64,000 bases of DNA from Pseudomonas neuropathica (GTDB lineage: Bacteria > Pseudomonadota > Gammaproteobacteria > Pseudomonadales > Pseudomonadaceae): positions 303,525-367,524 of the forward strand of contig NZ_JACOPX010000006.1 of the NCBI RefSeq assembly GCF_015461835.1, read 5' to 3'. How positions within the stretch are numbered: the first letter of the stretch is position 1; every line of letters begins with the position of its first letter. The notes beneath the pieces were generated by a model, which saw only the letters and a list, made by a program, of their open reading frames with translations, was not told the DNA's origin and did not search any database. Of this stretch, positions 1 to 8,016 are shown piece by piece. Made by a program: the position numbers and the translations under genes.

Positions 1-10
1 GCGGGCGTCG

Positions 11-346
11 TTACAGGCAGTCACGCACCGATTGGCGCAACGACCCGGACTTGGCCCACGGCGGCCCCTGATACAACGAAACCCGGCTGCCATCCTTGTA
101 CTTGACGATGTCGAGAATCTCGTCGGCAGTGATGATGCTTGGCGCCGTGATGCGGTAGCCGTTGGAAATCGATGTCTGCGAAGTCTTGGCCACATCCTTC
201 TGCCACAACGGTAATAAACACGCAGCATAGTCCTTGGGCGACTTGGCGCTGGTTTTGCTGATATTCGGCTCACCCGGCACCAGCGATGCCGGCAACGAGC
301 AACCTGCCAACAGGGTCAGCGCCAGACTCCCGATCCATATCCGCAT
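11..346 (-). CDS. Small lipoprotein, unknown function
   Basis: Predicted 111-residue protein that begins with a short hydrophobic signal and a lipobox (LLAGC, Cys16), so it should be lipidated and anchored in the envelope. The start was set at the ATG just before the signal; the open frame runs 29 codons further upstream, but that extension would bury the signal peptide. The mature part is polar with two cysteines and matches no family that I recognise. It ends close to the window edge with nothing visible downstream. Function unknown; lipoprotein assignment fairly secure. Confidence 0.75.
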   Translation of the reverse strand: MRIWIGSLALTLLAGCSLPASLVPGEPNISKTSAKSPKDYAACLLPLWQKDVAKTSQTSISNGYRITAPSIITADEILDIVKYKDGSRVSLYQGPPWAKSGSLRQSVRDCL

Positions 347-530
347 GGTGTATTCCTGATCTGAAAAAAGTGAATGTAGCGTGTAAGCGGCGCTACATCC
401 ATCGTGGTACCGCGCCCTTGGCGCAATCTGCACAACTTTTCACAACCGTTCAGCGTGCTGACGAACAGGCTTTGCCCATCGACGAAAAATGCGACTACTC
501 TTTTCTACCGAGAATGTTCTGGAGGTGATC

Positions 531-770
531 ATGCGGCTCAATGAATACGAACACGAACTTCAACGCGACCTGCAAAGCGTTGCATCGGACTTGAGATGGT
601 CGGCGGTCGACCTCAAACGTATCGCAGAACAACTGCGCAAATCCGGCAACGAGGCAGATGCGCAAAGCGTGCTGAGATCCTGTGAGGTGCTGCAAAGCGA
701 TGAAGAACGGCTGCAACTCTATGCCCGGGAAGTGAAAGCCCGCGCCATCAGCCGGACCAAGGTCCACTGA
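531..770 (+). CDS. Small conserved hypothetical protein (79 aa)
   Basis: Short, highly charged, mostly helical protein (MRLNEYEHELQRDLQ at the N terminus) with no signal peptide or membrane segment. The start at 531 was chosen because GGAGG lies 5 bases upstream; an in-frame ATG 42 bases further up lacks such a site. It is followed at once by a strong intrinsic terminator, so it is probably a monocistronic unit. No family recognised. The heptad-like spacing of hydrophobic residues suggests a helical bundle or coiled coil, which is inference. Confidence 0.7.
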   Translation: MRLNEYEHELQRDLQSVASDLRWSAVDLKRIAEQLRKSGNEADAQSVLRSCEVLQSDEERLQLYAREVKARAISRTKVH

Positions 771-790
771 GACCACCCTCCCCTAAAACA

Positions 791-818
791 GAAGCCCCGA
801 CACAGGCCGGGGCTTTTT
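791..818 (+). terminator. Intrinsic terminator
   Basis: GC-rich hairpin AGCCCCG / CGGGGCT followed by a T run, directly after the 79-aa gene. Confidence 0.85.
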
Positions 819-830
819 CGTTACAGCCAG

Positions 831-1028
831 TCAGTGAGTTCTGTGACTTTGCGCGCGCGCCGAGCGTTTTTTGTAGCCAGGCAACGCAGCAGCATAGGCC
901 AGTGCTTCCTCTCGGCTGCCAAACGACGCCAGCCGATCGCCTTGGGTGCAAACCCGCCATGGGCCATTGTTCACGCTAAGCACGTCATAGCCGTTCATGT
1001 GCATCTTGATCAACATCGGCATGCTCAT
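831..1028 (-). CDS. Small conserved hypothetical protein (65 aa)
   Basis: Encodes a 65-residue basic-ended protein. An upstream in-frame ATG at 1040 exists, but GGAGGTG sits 4-5 bases before the ATG at 1028, so that is the likely start. The middle (GDRLASFGSREEALAYAAAL) resembles the short beta-alpha units of DUF2188-like proteins, a weak similarity. It converges on the terminator of the neighbouring gene. Function unknown. Confidence 0.6.
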   Translation of the reverse strand: MSMPMLIKMHMNGYDVLSVNNGPWRVCTQGDRLASFGSREEALAYAAALPGYKKRSARAQSHRTH

Positions 1029-1252
1029 GGACACCTCCATTTTCGCTAACGGTCAGATCCAGCTTCACGCTTTTACCTTACACCCTGATCCGCCCGAAAT
1101 GCCGACCGGGTGTCGCAAGCCGCGACCATCATGGCGCGGGCACTTTACGCTGCAGCCAACGCTCCAAATCCAAATGAAACCTTTGATGCTAGCTTCGGCT
1201 CAAATATTGCAGTTTTATTACTCTTTCGTGACAAGCAGTAAACAGGTAACAA

Positions 1253-1615
1253 ATGAAAATACGCGCAACCGTTATATGCGAACAGGATCGCCACGTTCTC
1301 CTGGTACGCAAACCCCGCTGCCGCTGGACATTGCCCGGCGGCAAGGTCGAGCCCGGCGAAACCCGAGCGCAGGCTGCCGTACGTGAACTGCAAGAAGAAA
1401 CCGGCCTGGACGCCGACGATGTGTTGTATTTAATGGAATTGCAGAGCGGCAGCACACAGCATCATGTCTACGAGGTCTCCGTGCTGGACTTCGAGCAAGT
1501 GCGGCCGCAGAACGAGATCATTGATTGCATCTGGCATCCGCTGGACGCAGTGCGCAATCTGCACACCAGTGAGGCGACATTGCGCATTGTTGAAGCGTTT
1601 CAACGACGTTTATGA
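1253..1615 (+). CDS. Nudix hydrolase
   Basis: A 120-residue Nudix-family protein that probably hydrolyses a nucleoside diphosphate linked to another moiety. The full Nudix box is present at residues 30-52 (G-x5-E36-x7-R44-E45-x2-E48-E49-x-G51), which binds the catalytic metal. The length is that of a single-domain MutT-like enzyme with no accessory domain. AGGTAACAA precedes the ATG. The substrate cannot be told from sequence. It converges on the DUF1652 gene with 4 bases between the stops. Confidence 0.9.
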   Translation: MKIRATVICEQDRHVLLVRKPRCRWTLPGGKVEPGETRAQAAVRELQEETGLDADDVLYLMELQSGSTQHHVYEVSVLDFEQVRPQNEIIDCIWHPLDAVRNLHTSEATLRIVEAFQRRL

Positions 1616-1619
1616 GGCG

Positions 1620-1862
1620 TTAACCAGCAAAGGCCCGGCGACCGGCGCTCATTTCGGTGCGTAACTCACCGATGAAGTTGGAAATGTCACGGATCGTGAC
1701 GAGGTGTTCCGGGGAAACGCCAGTGAGCAGCAGTTCGACACGCCCGCTGTCCGGCTCATAAACCTTGATTTGCAGCAGTCCCTGCGCACTCGGAATGCAG
1801 TCGCACTTGAACGCAGGGAAGCCGGATTCGACAATCCGGCAAATATCGTCAATGGCAAGCAT
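1620..1862 (-). CDS. DUF1652 family protein
   Basis: An 80-residue protein of the Pseudomonas-restricted DUF1652 family, recognised from the ICRIVESGFPAF opening and the pattern up to VTIRDISNFIGELR. The reading frame stays open 34 codons further upstream, but the conserved family sequence begins at the ATG at 1862 and a GAGG motif lies before it. No catalytic motif or membrane segment. Function of the family is unknown. Confidence 0.8.
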   Translation of the reverse strand: MLAIDDICRIVESGFPAFKCDCIPSAQGLLQIKVYEPDSGRVELLLTGVSPEHLVTIRDISNFIGELRTEMSAGRRAFAG

Positions 1863-1971
1863 GAGTGCACGCCTCGCAGGCGTTGGTCGGTCGACTCGTT
1901 GAGCATAGATGAGCCATTTGTGGCTTGCCCGATACAAAATGCCAACCCGATCACAACAATCCACCCCGCCC

Positions 1972-2871
1972 TCAGTGTGCGTCGTGATCCCAGATCCAGT
2001 TCCACATCCCCGGCAAATTTACCGGCTCCGAACTTTTTTCCACCGTACGAGCCAATGCCGCTTTCTCAAGTTCAGCGTGATCATCATAGAAAGGCTTGTC
2101 CGCCAGCTTCACGCCCGTGGCAGCGGCGCTGTCGAGCAGAATCTGCAGGTATTCGCGCGTGTGCCGCGCGGTATAGCGATTCAGATCATGAAACGTCACT
2201 ACTACCGGAATCACCCCGTCAACGGTCGGAAATTCGCCAAGGGCAATCCGTTCACGAACTTCTGATAATTGTCGCAGCATGTTTGCCCGACGCCTCGGGC
2301 TGGCATTGAAGCCCCAGATCTTGCCATCGTTGGCACTTAAATCCGTGAGCAACACATGCAAACCATGCTGTTGATAAGCGGCAAAGGTACGTTTGTCGTA
2401 ATTCCAGAACGGCGGGCGCAGCAACTTCGGCGGCGCGCCAGTGATGGCAGCGATATCAGCCGTGCCGTTGGTCAGCGATTCTTCGAGTGCTTGCGGATCG
2501 AGCAAGCGATGATTGGTGTGCCAGTGAGTGGCCGTATGAAACGCCAGTATGTGGCCCTCCTCATACTCACGCCGCATGATGCCGCGACCGATGTCACTGT
2601 TGCCCGCTCGCGGTGCGCGCGTCTGCACGAAGAACACCGCTTTGATATTCGGCATCAGCGAATTGTCCTTGAGGCTGTCGAGCACCGTCGCCGACGGATT
2701 CCAGAAACTGGATGCGCTGGGGCCGTCATCGAACGTCAACAGGAAGCGCACCGGTGCCTGGGCTTTAAGGCGCGTTTCGGTTTGCGCGGTCATTTCTATC
2801 GGGGCGGCGATACAACCGGCCAGCCCGAGGGCGATGAGCGCTGCACAGAGAAGCTTGAATCCGGATGTCAT
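1972..2871 (-). CDS. Polysaccharide deacetylase family lipoprotein
   Basis: A 299-residue NodB-fold carbohydrate esterase carried as a lipoprotein (signal ending in LGLAGC, Cys20). Conserved motifs are visible: TFDDG (Asp48/Asp49), the metal-binding H-x3-H pair (His112, His116) and RPPFW (152-156). Such enzymes remove N- or O-acetyl groups from envelope or exopolysaccharides, using a divalent metal. The lipidated form implies action in the periplasm. No glycan biosynthesis genes are adjacent, so the substrate is open. The family call is secure; the substrate is not. Confidence 0.88.
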   Translation of the reverse strand: MTSGFKLLCAALIALGLAGCIAAPIEMTAQTETRLKAQAPVRFLLTFDDGPSASSFWNPSATVLDSLKDNSLMPNIKAVFFVQTRAPRAGNSDIGRGIMRREYEEGHILAFHTATHWHTNHRLLDPQALEESLTNGTADIAAITGAPPKLLRPPFWNYDKRTFAAYQQHGLHVLLTDLSANDGKIWGFNASPRRRANMLRQLSEVRERIALGEFPTVDGVIPVVVTFHDLNRYTARHTREYLQILLDSAAATGVKLADKPFYDDHAELEKAALARTVEKSSEPVNLPGMWNWIWDHDAH

Positions 2872-3002
2872 GTTTTGCCTTGAGCACGGCGGCTGCCGTC
2901 ATGTTGTCGATTGGCAAAACTCCCTCGCCCTTATCCATCCTTGCGCCCCGATCTGCGAGCGGAGGTTGGATAAGGTACACAGGGTTTGGTTCCGGCGCTC
3001 GC

Positions 3003-3950
3003 TCAGTGAGCCAATGCCTGTTGAAAGGACGTGTCAATAATGCCGGCAGTGGCTAACGGAGCCGGCAGCGCTTTCACTTTGAACAGGAAATCGGCAGTAC
3101 TTTGCAAATCCGTCGCCGCTTGTGTGTCAACGGGGCCGACCGTCATGTGCGCCTGACGCAACCAGTGGCGCGACACCTGCTGATCGAGATTGGCTTTCTT
3201 TGCCCATAGATCAGCGTATTCGTCCGTGTGGCTATCGACCCAGGCCCGCGCCTGCTTCAAGCGCCCGAGAAAATCCGCGATGGCTGCACGTTTGCTGTCG
3301 ATGGACGGTGTCGACGCCGCGATAGCACTGAGGCCCGGCATCAGATTCTTGGCGGTCAGGATCGGTCGCGCGCCGGAGAACACGATCTGCTGGGAAATGT
3401 ACGGCTCCCATACCGGGAAAGCGTCGATGCTGCCCTGTGGAAGGGCTGCGGCGGCATCGATCGGCATTAGCTTGACGAAATCGACGTAGTTTTCCGGCAG
3501 ACCGCCCTGCTCCAGTGCGCGCAAGGTCAATTGCTGGCTCCAGGCACCGGGCCAGTAGGCGACTTTCTTGCCTTTCAGATCGGCGATGGTTTTTACCGGC
3601 GAGTCCTTCGGCACGAGTAACGCGATGGTGTCCGGATTCTGCCGCGATACGCCAATCAGTTTCACCGGCGCCTGCTTGGCAGCCAGAAACAGAAAACCGG
3701 AATCGCCCAAAAAGCCCAGATCCAGTGAACCGGTTTGCAAGGCTTCCGCCAAGGGTGCAGCGGCCTGGAAGTGCTTCCAATCGACGGTATAAGGCGCGCC
3801 TTTCAACACGCCGGAGGCCTCCACCGAGGCACGGATGTTGTAGTAGTTCTGATCGCCGACATGCAGGACCAAGGACTCGGCAGCGTAGGAAAGTGGCGAC
3901 GTAAACAGCGCAGCGCTCAGCGCACCGCGTAGGAACCGAGAAAGCTTCAT
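3003..3950 (-). CDS. Sulfonate/taurine-type ABC substrate-binding protein
   Basis: A periplasmic binding protein of the SsuA/TauA class (315 aa) with a Sec signal peptide ending near SYAAES. The ATG at 3950 is preceded by AGGA and begins the signal, so an upstream start 9 codons earlier is less likely. Typical family patterns are visible: DLGFLGDSGFLF, VPKDSPVKTIADLKGKKVAYWPG and AAALPQGSIDAFPVWEPY. It is divergent from a second protein of the same class and an ABC permease, with which it may share the transporter. The ligand is probably an organosulfur compound, inferred from the family only. Confidence 0.85.
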   Translation of the reverse strand: MKLSRFLRGALSAALFTSPLSYAAESLVLHVGDQNYYNIRASVEASGVLKGAPYTVDWKHFQAAAPLAEALQTGSLDLGFLGDSGFLFLAAKQAPVKLIGVSRQNPDTIALLVPKDSPVKTIADLKGKKVAYWPGAWSQQLTLRALEQGGLPENYVDFVKLMPIDAAAALPQGSIDAFPVWEPYISQQIVFSGARPILTAKNLMPGLSAIAASTPSIDSKRAAIADFLGRLKQARAWVDSHTDEYADLWAKKANLDQQVSRHWLRQAHMTVGPVDTQAATDLQSTADFLFKVKALPAPLATAGIIDTSFQQALAH

Positions 3951-4047
3951 GGCGAGTCCTGCAAAGGGAAATTGCATAGACCATAACGCTCTTTATTCTT
4001 GGTTTTTAAATTCGATTAATGCATAAGCTCATCACGGTCGATTCCTA

Positions 4048-4095
4048 CTGTTGGTGTAGCAACAGCAGCAAACCACAGTGTTGCCCCATCAACAG
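4048..4095. promoter_or_regulatory. Tandem inverted-repeat sites, candidate enhancer elements
   Basis: Two copies of a dyad with the same geometry: CTGTTG-N6-CAACAG at 4048-4065 and GTGTTG-N6-CAACAG at 4078-4095, centre to centre 30 bp. They lie about 55-100 bp upstream of a sigma-54 type core promoter, the usual place for an enhancer-binding activator. The identity of the activator is not known; SfnR-like regulators of sulfur-source use are one possibility. Confidence 0.65.
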
Positions 4096-4149
4096 GAGAA
4101 ATCTCCCAATACGTGTTTAAACCCTTATAAACCGGGACTTTCAAGCACA

Positions 4150-4165
4150 TGGCACAGAGCCTGCA
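4150..4165 (+). promoter_or_regulatory. Sigma-54 type -24/-12 promoter
   Basis: TGGCACAGAGCCTGCA matches the RpoN consensus (GG and GC exactly 10 bases apart). It sits 80 bases before the binding-protein gene at 4246. Confidence 0.7.
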
Positions 4166-4245
4166 ATATTCCATTCATGCAGGAAGCATTCGATAAAAAT
4201 ATCTTTTTGGACATAAGAAACCTGTGCCTTTGCCGGAGCGCCCCC

Positions 4246-5226
4246 ATGACATTGTTCTTTCCCCGACTCAAAACCCTGCTGGCGGCCAGCGCCATGGTGC
4301 TGAGCCTGCAACCGCTCGTCCACGCCGCGGAAACGGCGCCAGCAGAAGTGCATCTCGACTACGCCTATTACTCGCCAGTCAGCCTGGTGCTCAAGCACTT
4401 CGGCTTCCTCGAAAAGGCCTTGCCGCAAACCAAAGTCAGTTGGGTACTGAGCCAGGGCAGCAACCGCTCACTGGAATACCTCAACAGTGGGGGCGTGGAC
4501 TTCGCTTCCAGCGCCAGCCTTGCTGCGGTGCTGAGCCGTGCCAATGGCAGCCCGATCAGATCCGTCTACGTCTATAGCCGCGCCGAATGGACAGCCTTGG
4601 TCGTACGCAAGGATTCGCCGTACCAGAGCGTCGCCGACCTCAGGGGTAAAAAGATCGCCGCCACCAAAGGCACCGACCCTTATCTGTTTACCCTGCGCAG
4701 TCTGCAGCAGGCCGGGCTGAAAAAAGATGAGGTGGAACTGGTCCACCTGCAGCATCCGGATGGCCGCACGGCGCTGGAAAAAGGCGATGTCGACGCCTGG
4801 GCCGGCCTCGATCCGCACATGGCCGCCAGTCAGGTTCAGGCCGGCTCGCGCCTGCTCTACCGCAACCCGGCGTTCAACAGCTACGGCGTGGTCAGCGTCA
4901 CTGAGCAATACGCCAAAGAACATCCGCAGACTATCGAAACCGTGATCAAAGCTTACGAACAGGCCCGCGACTGGGCGCTGAAAAATCCTGATGAGTTCGC
5001 CGCCCTTCTCGCCAAGGAGTCCGGCTTGCCGCTGGACGTAGCCAAGCTGCAACTATCGCGCACCGACCTGAGTAGCCCGCAGCTGACCCAACAGGACATC
5101 AGCGCCTCCAAGGCTGCGGCGCCGATTCTGGTCTCCGAGGAACTGGTGCGCCGTGGAGTGAATGTCGATCAAGTCATCGACCAACTGCTCGACAGCGGTG
5201 TACAGCAAGCCGTCGCCCGCCAGTAA
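4246..5226 (+). CDS. Sulfonate-type ABC substrate-binding protein
   Basis: Second SsuA-like periplasmic binding protein (326 aa), signal peptide ending at HAAET. The ATG at 4246 was chosen because it starts the signal sequence; the long in-frame region upstream contains the sigma-54 promoter. Family features include VVRKDSPYQSVADLRGKKIAATKGTDPYLF and GDVDAWAGLDPHMAA. It is followed by a hairpin and a permease gene on the same strand, so it is the obvious receptor for that transporter. It is only distantly similar to the divergent binding protein at 3003-3950. Ligand inferred to be an alkanesulfonate or similar. Confidence 0.87.
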   Translation: MTLFFPRLKTLLAASAMVLSLQPLVHAAETAPAEVHLDYAYYSPVSLVLKHFGFLEKALPQTKVSWVLSQGSNRSLEYLNSGGVDFASSASLAAVLSRANGSPIRSVYVYSRAEWTALVVRKDSPYQSVADLRGKKIAATKGTDPYLFTLRSLQQAGLKKDEVELVHLQHPDGRTALEKGDVDAWAGLDPHMAASQVQAGSRLLYRNPAFNSYGVVSVTEQYAKEHPQTIETVIKAYEQARDWALKNPDEFAALLAKESGLPLDVAKLQLSRTDLSSPQLTQQDISASKAAAPILVSEELVRRGVNVDQVIDQLLDSGVQQAVARQ

Positions 5227-5242
5227 CCGATCAGCCTCAGGA

Positions 5243-5267
5243 CAAATCCGCGCCCGTCGCGGATTTG
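5243..5267 (+). other. Intercistronic hairpin
   Basis: Perfect 10-bp stem CAAATCCGCG / CGCGGATTTG with a 5-base loop, between the binding-protein stop and the permease start. There is no clean T run, so it may protect the upstream transcript or attenuate rather than end transcription. Confidence 0.6.
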
Positions 5268-5288
5268 TTGTGAGCGGAGCCAAAAACC

Positions 5289-6131
5289 ATGACCACTCAC
5301 AGCAAAGACTTGCCCGCGCCACTTGCCGTTCCGCGCCAGCGTCCTGCGCGTTTAAATCCGACATGGCAGCGCCGCTGCAAGGGCCTGGCCCTGCCGCTGC
5401 TGATCATCGTTGCGCTGGAAATTATCGTACGCATCGGGTGGCTGCCGTCCTACCAGATGCCGGCACCGAGCGAGATTGCCCTGACCCTCACCGACCTCGC
5501 TGAGGGTGCGCTGTGGAAACACATCGGCGCCAGCCTGATCCGCGTGCTGCTGGGCTTTGCCATTGGCGCCAGTCTGGGGCTGGCGTTTGCCGCCTGGGTC
5601 GGTTTGAGCCGCGAAGCCGAGGCTTATCTGGAACCGACTTTCGCTGCCTTGCGTTCAATCCCGAGCCTGGCCTGGGTGCCGCTGCTGTTGTTGTGGCTGG
5701 GCATCGACGAGACCTCGAAAATTGTCTTGATCGCCATTGGCGCGTTCTTTCCGGTGTACGTCAACGTCGTCGCGGCCATACGCAACATTGACCGCAAACT
5801 GGTGGAAGTCGGCCGCATCTACGGCTTTAGCCGCTTGCAACTGGTAAGGCGGATTTTGCTGCCGGCCGCCCTGCCCGGCCTGTTCACCGGGCTACGCAGT
5901 GGCATGAGTCTGGCGTGGATGTTTCTGGTGGCGGCGGAACTGATCGCCGCCACCAAAGGTTTGGGGTATCTGCTCACTGACGGCCGGGAAACTTCGCGAC
6001 CGGACATCGTGCTGGCCGCAATCATCGTGCTCGCCTTGCTCGGTAAACTCAGCGATGGCTTGCTGGCCGTGCTCGAACGCCGCTGGTTGAACTGGCGTGA
6101 CACATTCACCGGCCAAGGCGCCAGCGACTAA
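5289..6131 (+). CDS. ABC transporter permease (SsuC/TauC type)
   Basis: A 280-residue inner-membrane permease with about six transmembrane segments. The coupling-loop pattern of binding-protein-dependent permeases is present (GRIYGFSRLQLVRRILLPAALPGLFTGLR, EAA loop). It should form the channel for the sulfonate-type binding proteins upstream. The expected ATPase gene is absent: the next gene is an unrelated SRAP protein. An ATPase encoded elsewhere must energise it, or the system is incomplete. The start has a reasonable GGAG at the expected distance. Confidence 0.88.
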   Translation: MTTHSKDLPAPLAVPRQRPARLNPTWQRRCKGLALPLLIIVALEIIVRIGWLPSYQMPAPSEIALTLTDLAEGALWKHIGASLIRVLLGFAIGASLGLAFAAWVGLSREAEAYLEPTFAALRSIPSLAWVPLLLLWLGIDETSKIVLIAIGAFFPVYVNVVAAIRNIDRKLVEVGRIYGFSRLQLVRRILLPAALPGLFTGLRSGMSLAWMFLVAAELIAATKGLGYLLTDGRETSRPDIVLAAIIVLALLGKLSDGLLAVLERRWLNWRDTFTGQGASD

Positions 6132-6160
6132 GCTGAAATCTCCAACCGGAGATTCAGCCG

Positions 6161-6841
6161 ATGTGCGGAAGACTCTCGCAGTACCGTGGCATTCACGACT
6201 TCGTCGCGGTGCTGAGCATTCCCGACGCGTTGATCAATCACGTTGGTGATGCGCCGCTTGATCGCTATAACGCGGCGCCGACCACCGCGCTGGCCGTCCT
6301 GCACCAACAAGGGCAACAGCTGCAGGCCGACAATCTGCGCTGGGGCTGGCGCCCGCACTGGGCCAAGGATCGCCCACCACCGATCAATGCCCGGGTCGAG
6401 AAAGTCGCCCATGGCCCGTTCTTCCGGACGATCTGGCGACATCGCTTGATTGTGCCCGTGGACAACTGGTTTGAATGGGTCGACACCGAAGACAAAACCC
6501 GACAACCGTGGCTGATTCGTCGGGCGGATCATGGGGCGGTTTTCTGCGCTGCCATCGGCCAATTTCCGACAGCCGAAACACCGGCCCGGGACGACGACGG
6601 TTTCGTGATCATCACCGCCGATGCTATGGGGGGCATGCTCGATATCCATGATCGCCGACCGGTGGTGTTCCGCGCAGAGTTGGTGCGCGAATGGCTCGAC
6701 CCCGCAACCCCCGTTGAGCGCGCCGAGCAAATGCTGTTGTTCGAAGGTGAAGGCAGTGAGGTGTTCGAATGGTACAAAGTCGGCAAAGCGGTCGGTAACG
6801 CACGCAATCAGGGGGCCAGTTTGATTATTGAGCAGACTTAA
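6161..6841 (+). CDS. SRAP-domain protein (YedK/HMCES family)
   Basis: A 226-residue SOS-response-associated peptidase-like protein. The family forms a covalent thiazolidine link between its N-terminal cysteine and abasic sites in single-stranded DNA, shielding them from breakage. The catalytic Cys2 is exposed after Met removal (MCGRLSQY), and the conserved RYNAAPTT, FEW and HDRRPVVF segments are visible. GGAG lies upstream of the ATG. It follows the ABC permease by 29 bases but is functionally unrelated; it may share the transcript. Confidence 0.92.
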   Translation: MCGRLSQYRGIHDFVAVLSIPDALINHVGDAPLDRYNAAPTTALAVLHQQGQQLQADNLRWGWRPHWAKDRPPPINARVEKVAHGPFFRTIWRHRLIVPVDNWFEWVDTEDKTRQPWLIRRADHGAVFCAAIGQFPTAETPARDDDGFVIITADAMGGMLDIHDRRPVVFRAELVREWLDPATPVERAEQMLLFEGEGSEVFEWYKVGKAVGNARNQGASLIIEQT

Positions 6842-6870
6842 ACATTTGCCGACTTCACGCGTCTATCAAT

Positions 6871-6899
6871 GTAGGAGCTGCAGAAGGCTGCGATCTTTT
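6871..6899 (+). repeat. Dispersed Pseudomonas intergenic repeat (half element)
   Basis: GTAGGAGCTGCAGAAGGCTGC followed by GATCTTTT, the same core as the second arm of the element at 29008-29064. It lies in the gene-poor stretch 6842-7230, where I see nothing else that is convincing. Confidence 0.7.
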
Positions 6900-7230
6900 G
6901 ACGCAGCGTTAGAAGAATAAAACTATTGCAACCTTCAGCGACTCATAAAGGCGAATCACTGCCGTTACAAACTCTGTTTCATCTTTGAAACGCTGCAAAT
7001 AAAACACACGTTCGAGTGAACAAACCGCCTGTCTGACATTTCAACCGTCATACATACATTTAGATGCACTACGGCTAGCATGCGCGCCGCCTTTCCGATT
7101 GGTATACCAGTTGACCAAAGAGTCAACAAACCAGGAATCCCCATAACGTCTACAAGCCTTGCAGAGAAATAAGTTGCGCGACGATTTTGCAATCAAACAG
7201 GTCGGCGGCCTGGAGTGTATTTATCTGTCC

Positions 7231-7446
7231 ATGACAGAACGCTTTGAACTCGACTGTTTTATCGGCCACTACATCAAGACCCGAAACCTGCGTGCCGTTC
7301 CCGATATCGAACGCATCCTGCGCACCACCCTCGAAGGGTATCCCGGCCACGCGCCGGTGATGGTCAACGAGCTGAACGCATGGATCGACCGAACATTGGG
7401 ATATCGGGCTTCACACCCCGATTTCACGCAGCTGGACGATCTCTGA
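7231..7446 (+). CDS. Small conserved hypothetical protein (71 aa)
   Basis: Soluble 71-residue protein starting MTERFELDCFIGHYIKTRN. An alternative TTG start at 7159 would add 24 residues. No strong ribosome site precedes either, so the start is uncertain. A strong terminator follows immediately. The composition is that of a helical bacterial cytosolic protein; no family recognised. Confidence 0.6.
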   Translation: MTERFELDCFIGHYIKTRNLRAVPDIERILRTTLEGYPGHAPVMVNELNAWIDRTLGYRASHPDFTQLDDL

Positions 7447-7450
7447 ACCC

Positions 7451-7482
7451 AAAAAAAGCCCCGCATGTGCGGGGCTTTTTCG
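7451..7482 (+). terminator. Intrinsic terminator
   Basis: AAAAAAAGCCCCGCATGTGC then GGGGCTTTTT: a 7-bp GC-rich stem flanked by A and T runs, so it can work in both directions. Confidence 0.9.
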
Positions 7483-7491
7483 TAAAAATCT

Positions 7492-7638
7492 TCAAAACTT
7501 GCGGTCTGGATCTGAAAGCTCTGTGGATTCATCGCGCTTCCAGGTCTGTTCGTTGTGTTTCTCCCGCTCTATTTCTTCTTGCGTCGGTTCATCCGTGTCT
7601 TGGTCATCCGTCTCTGGCTGCTTTGGCTCAGTCGTCAT
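7492..7638 (-). CDS. Very acidic small protein (48 aa)
   Basis: A 48-residue reading frame starting at 7638, MTTEPKQPETDDQDTDEPTQ, ending at 7492. It has a near-perfect GGAGGTG 4 bases before the ATG, which is the main reason to call it. It is rich in Asp, Glu, Gln and Thr, with almost no hydrophobic residues, so it is probably disordered. It lies between a bidirectional terminator and the azlCD stop side. Function unknown. The ribosome site makes translation likely. Confidence 0.6.
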   Translation of the reverse strand: MTTEPKQPETDDQDTDEPTQEEIEREKHNEQTWKRDESTELSDPDRKF

Positions 7639-7701
7639 GTACACCTCCCGTCATCAGTTACCCGTCATCCTTGAAGCGTAGAACAGTTTCAAACGCACAA
7701 C

Positions 7702-8016
7702 TTACAACCACCACCGCAGCAAAAAAAAGAACGCCATGCTCAACAACATACTGAGCAAAGTACTGCGCGTGTAAATCACCAGAGCAATCGCCACCAGCGA
7801 ACTAAGCAGGTACGGATTGTCCCACTGCAGATTCAGCTGTTTGTCCGGCATGAAGACAATCGGCCCGCAGATCGCGGTGAGCATCCCCGGTACTGCAAAA
7901 CCGAGAAACTGCCGCGCATTGCTACTCAAGCGCACCGGCAAACGCGGTTCAAGAAACACGTAGCGATTGAGAAACACCAGAATCCCCATGCCGAAAATCA
8001 CCGCCCAAACCATCAT
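7702..8016 (-). CDS. azlD: AzlD family branched-chain amino acid exporter subunit
   Basis: A 104-residue membrane protein with about four hydrophobic segments, typical in size of AzlD. It partners the larger AzlC subunit to export branched-chain amino acids or analogues. The start at 8016 overlaps the azlC stop (8013-8015), indicating translational coupling, and GGGAG precedes it. An in-frame extension upstream lies inside azlC and is rejected. Confidence 0.85.
   Translation of the reverse strand: MMVWAVIFGMGILVFLNRYVFLEPRLPVRLSSNARQFLGFAVPGMLTAICGPIVFMPDKQLNLQWDNPYLLSSLVAIALVIYTRSTLLSMLLSMAFFFLLRWWL

Noticed and set aside
6965..7192. 75-codon minus-strand frame
   Set aside because: Located in a gene-poor stretch, no ribosome site and no family resemblance.
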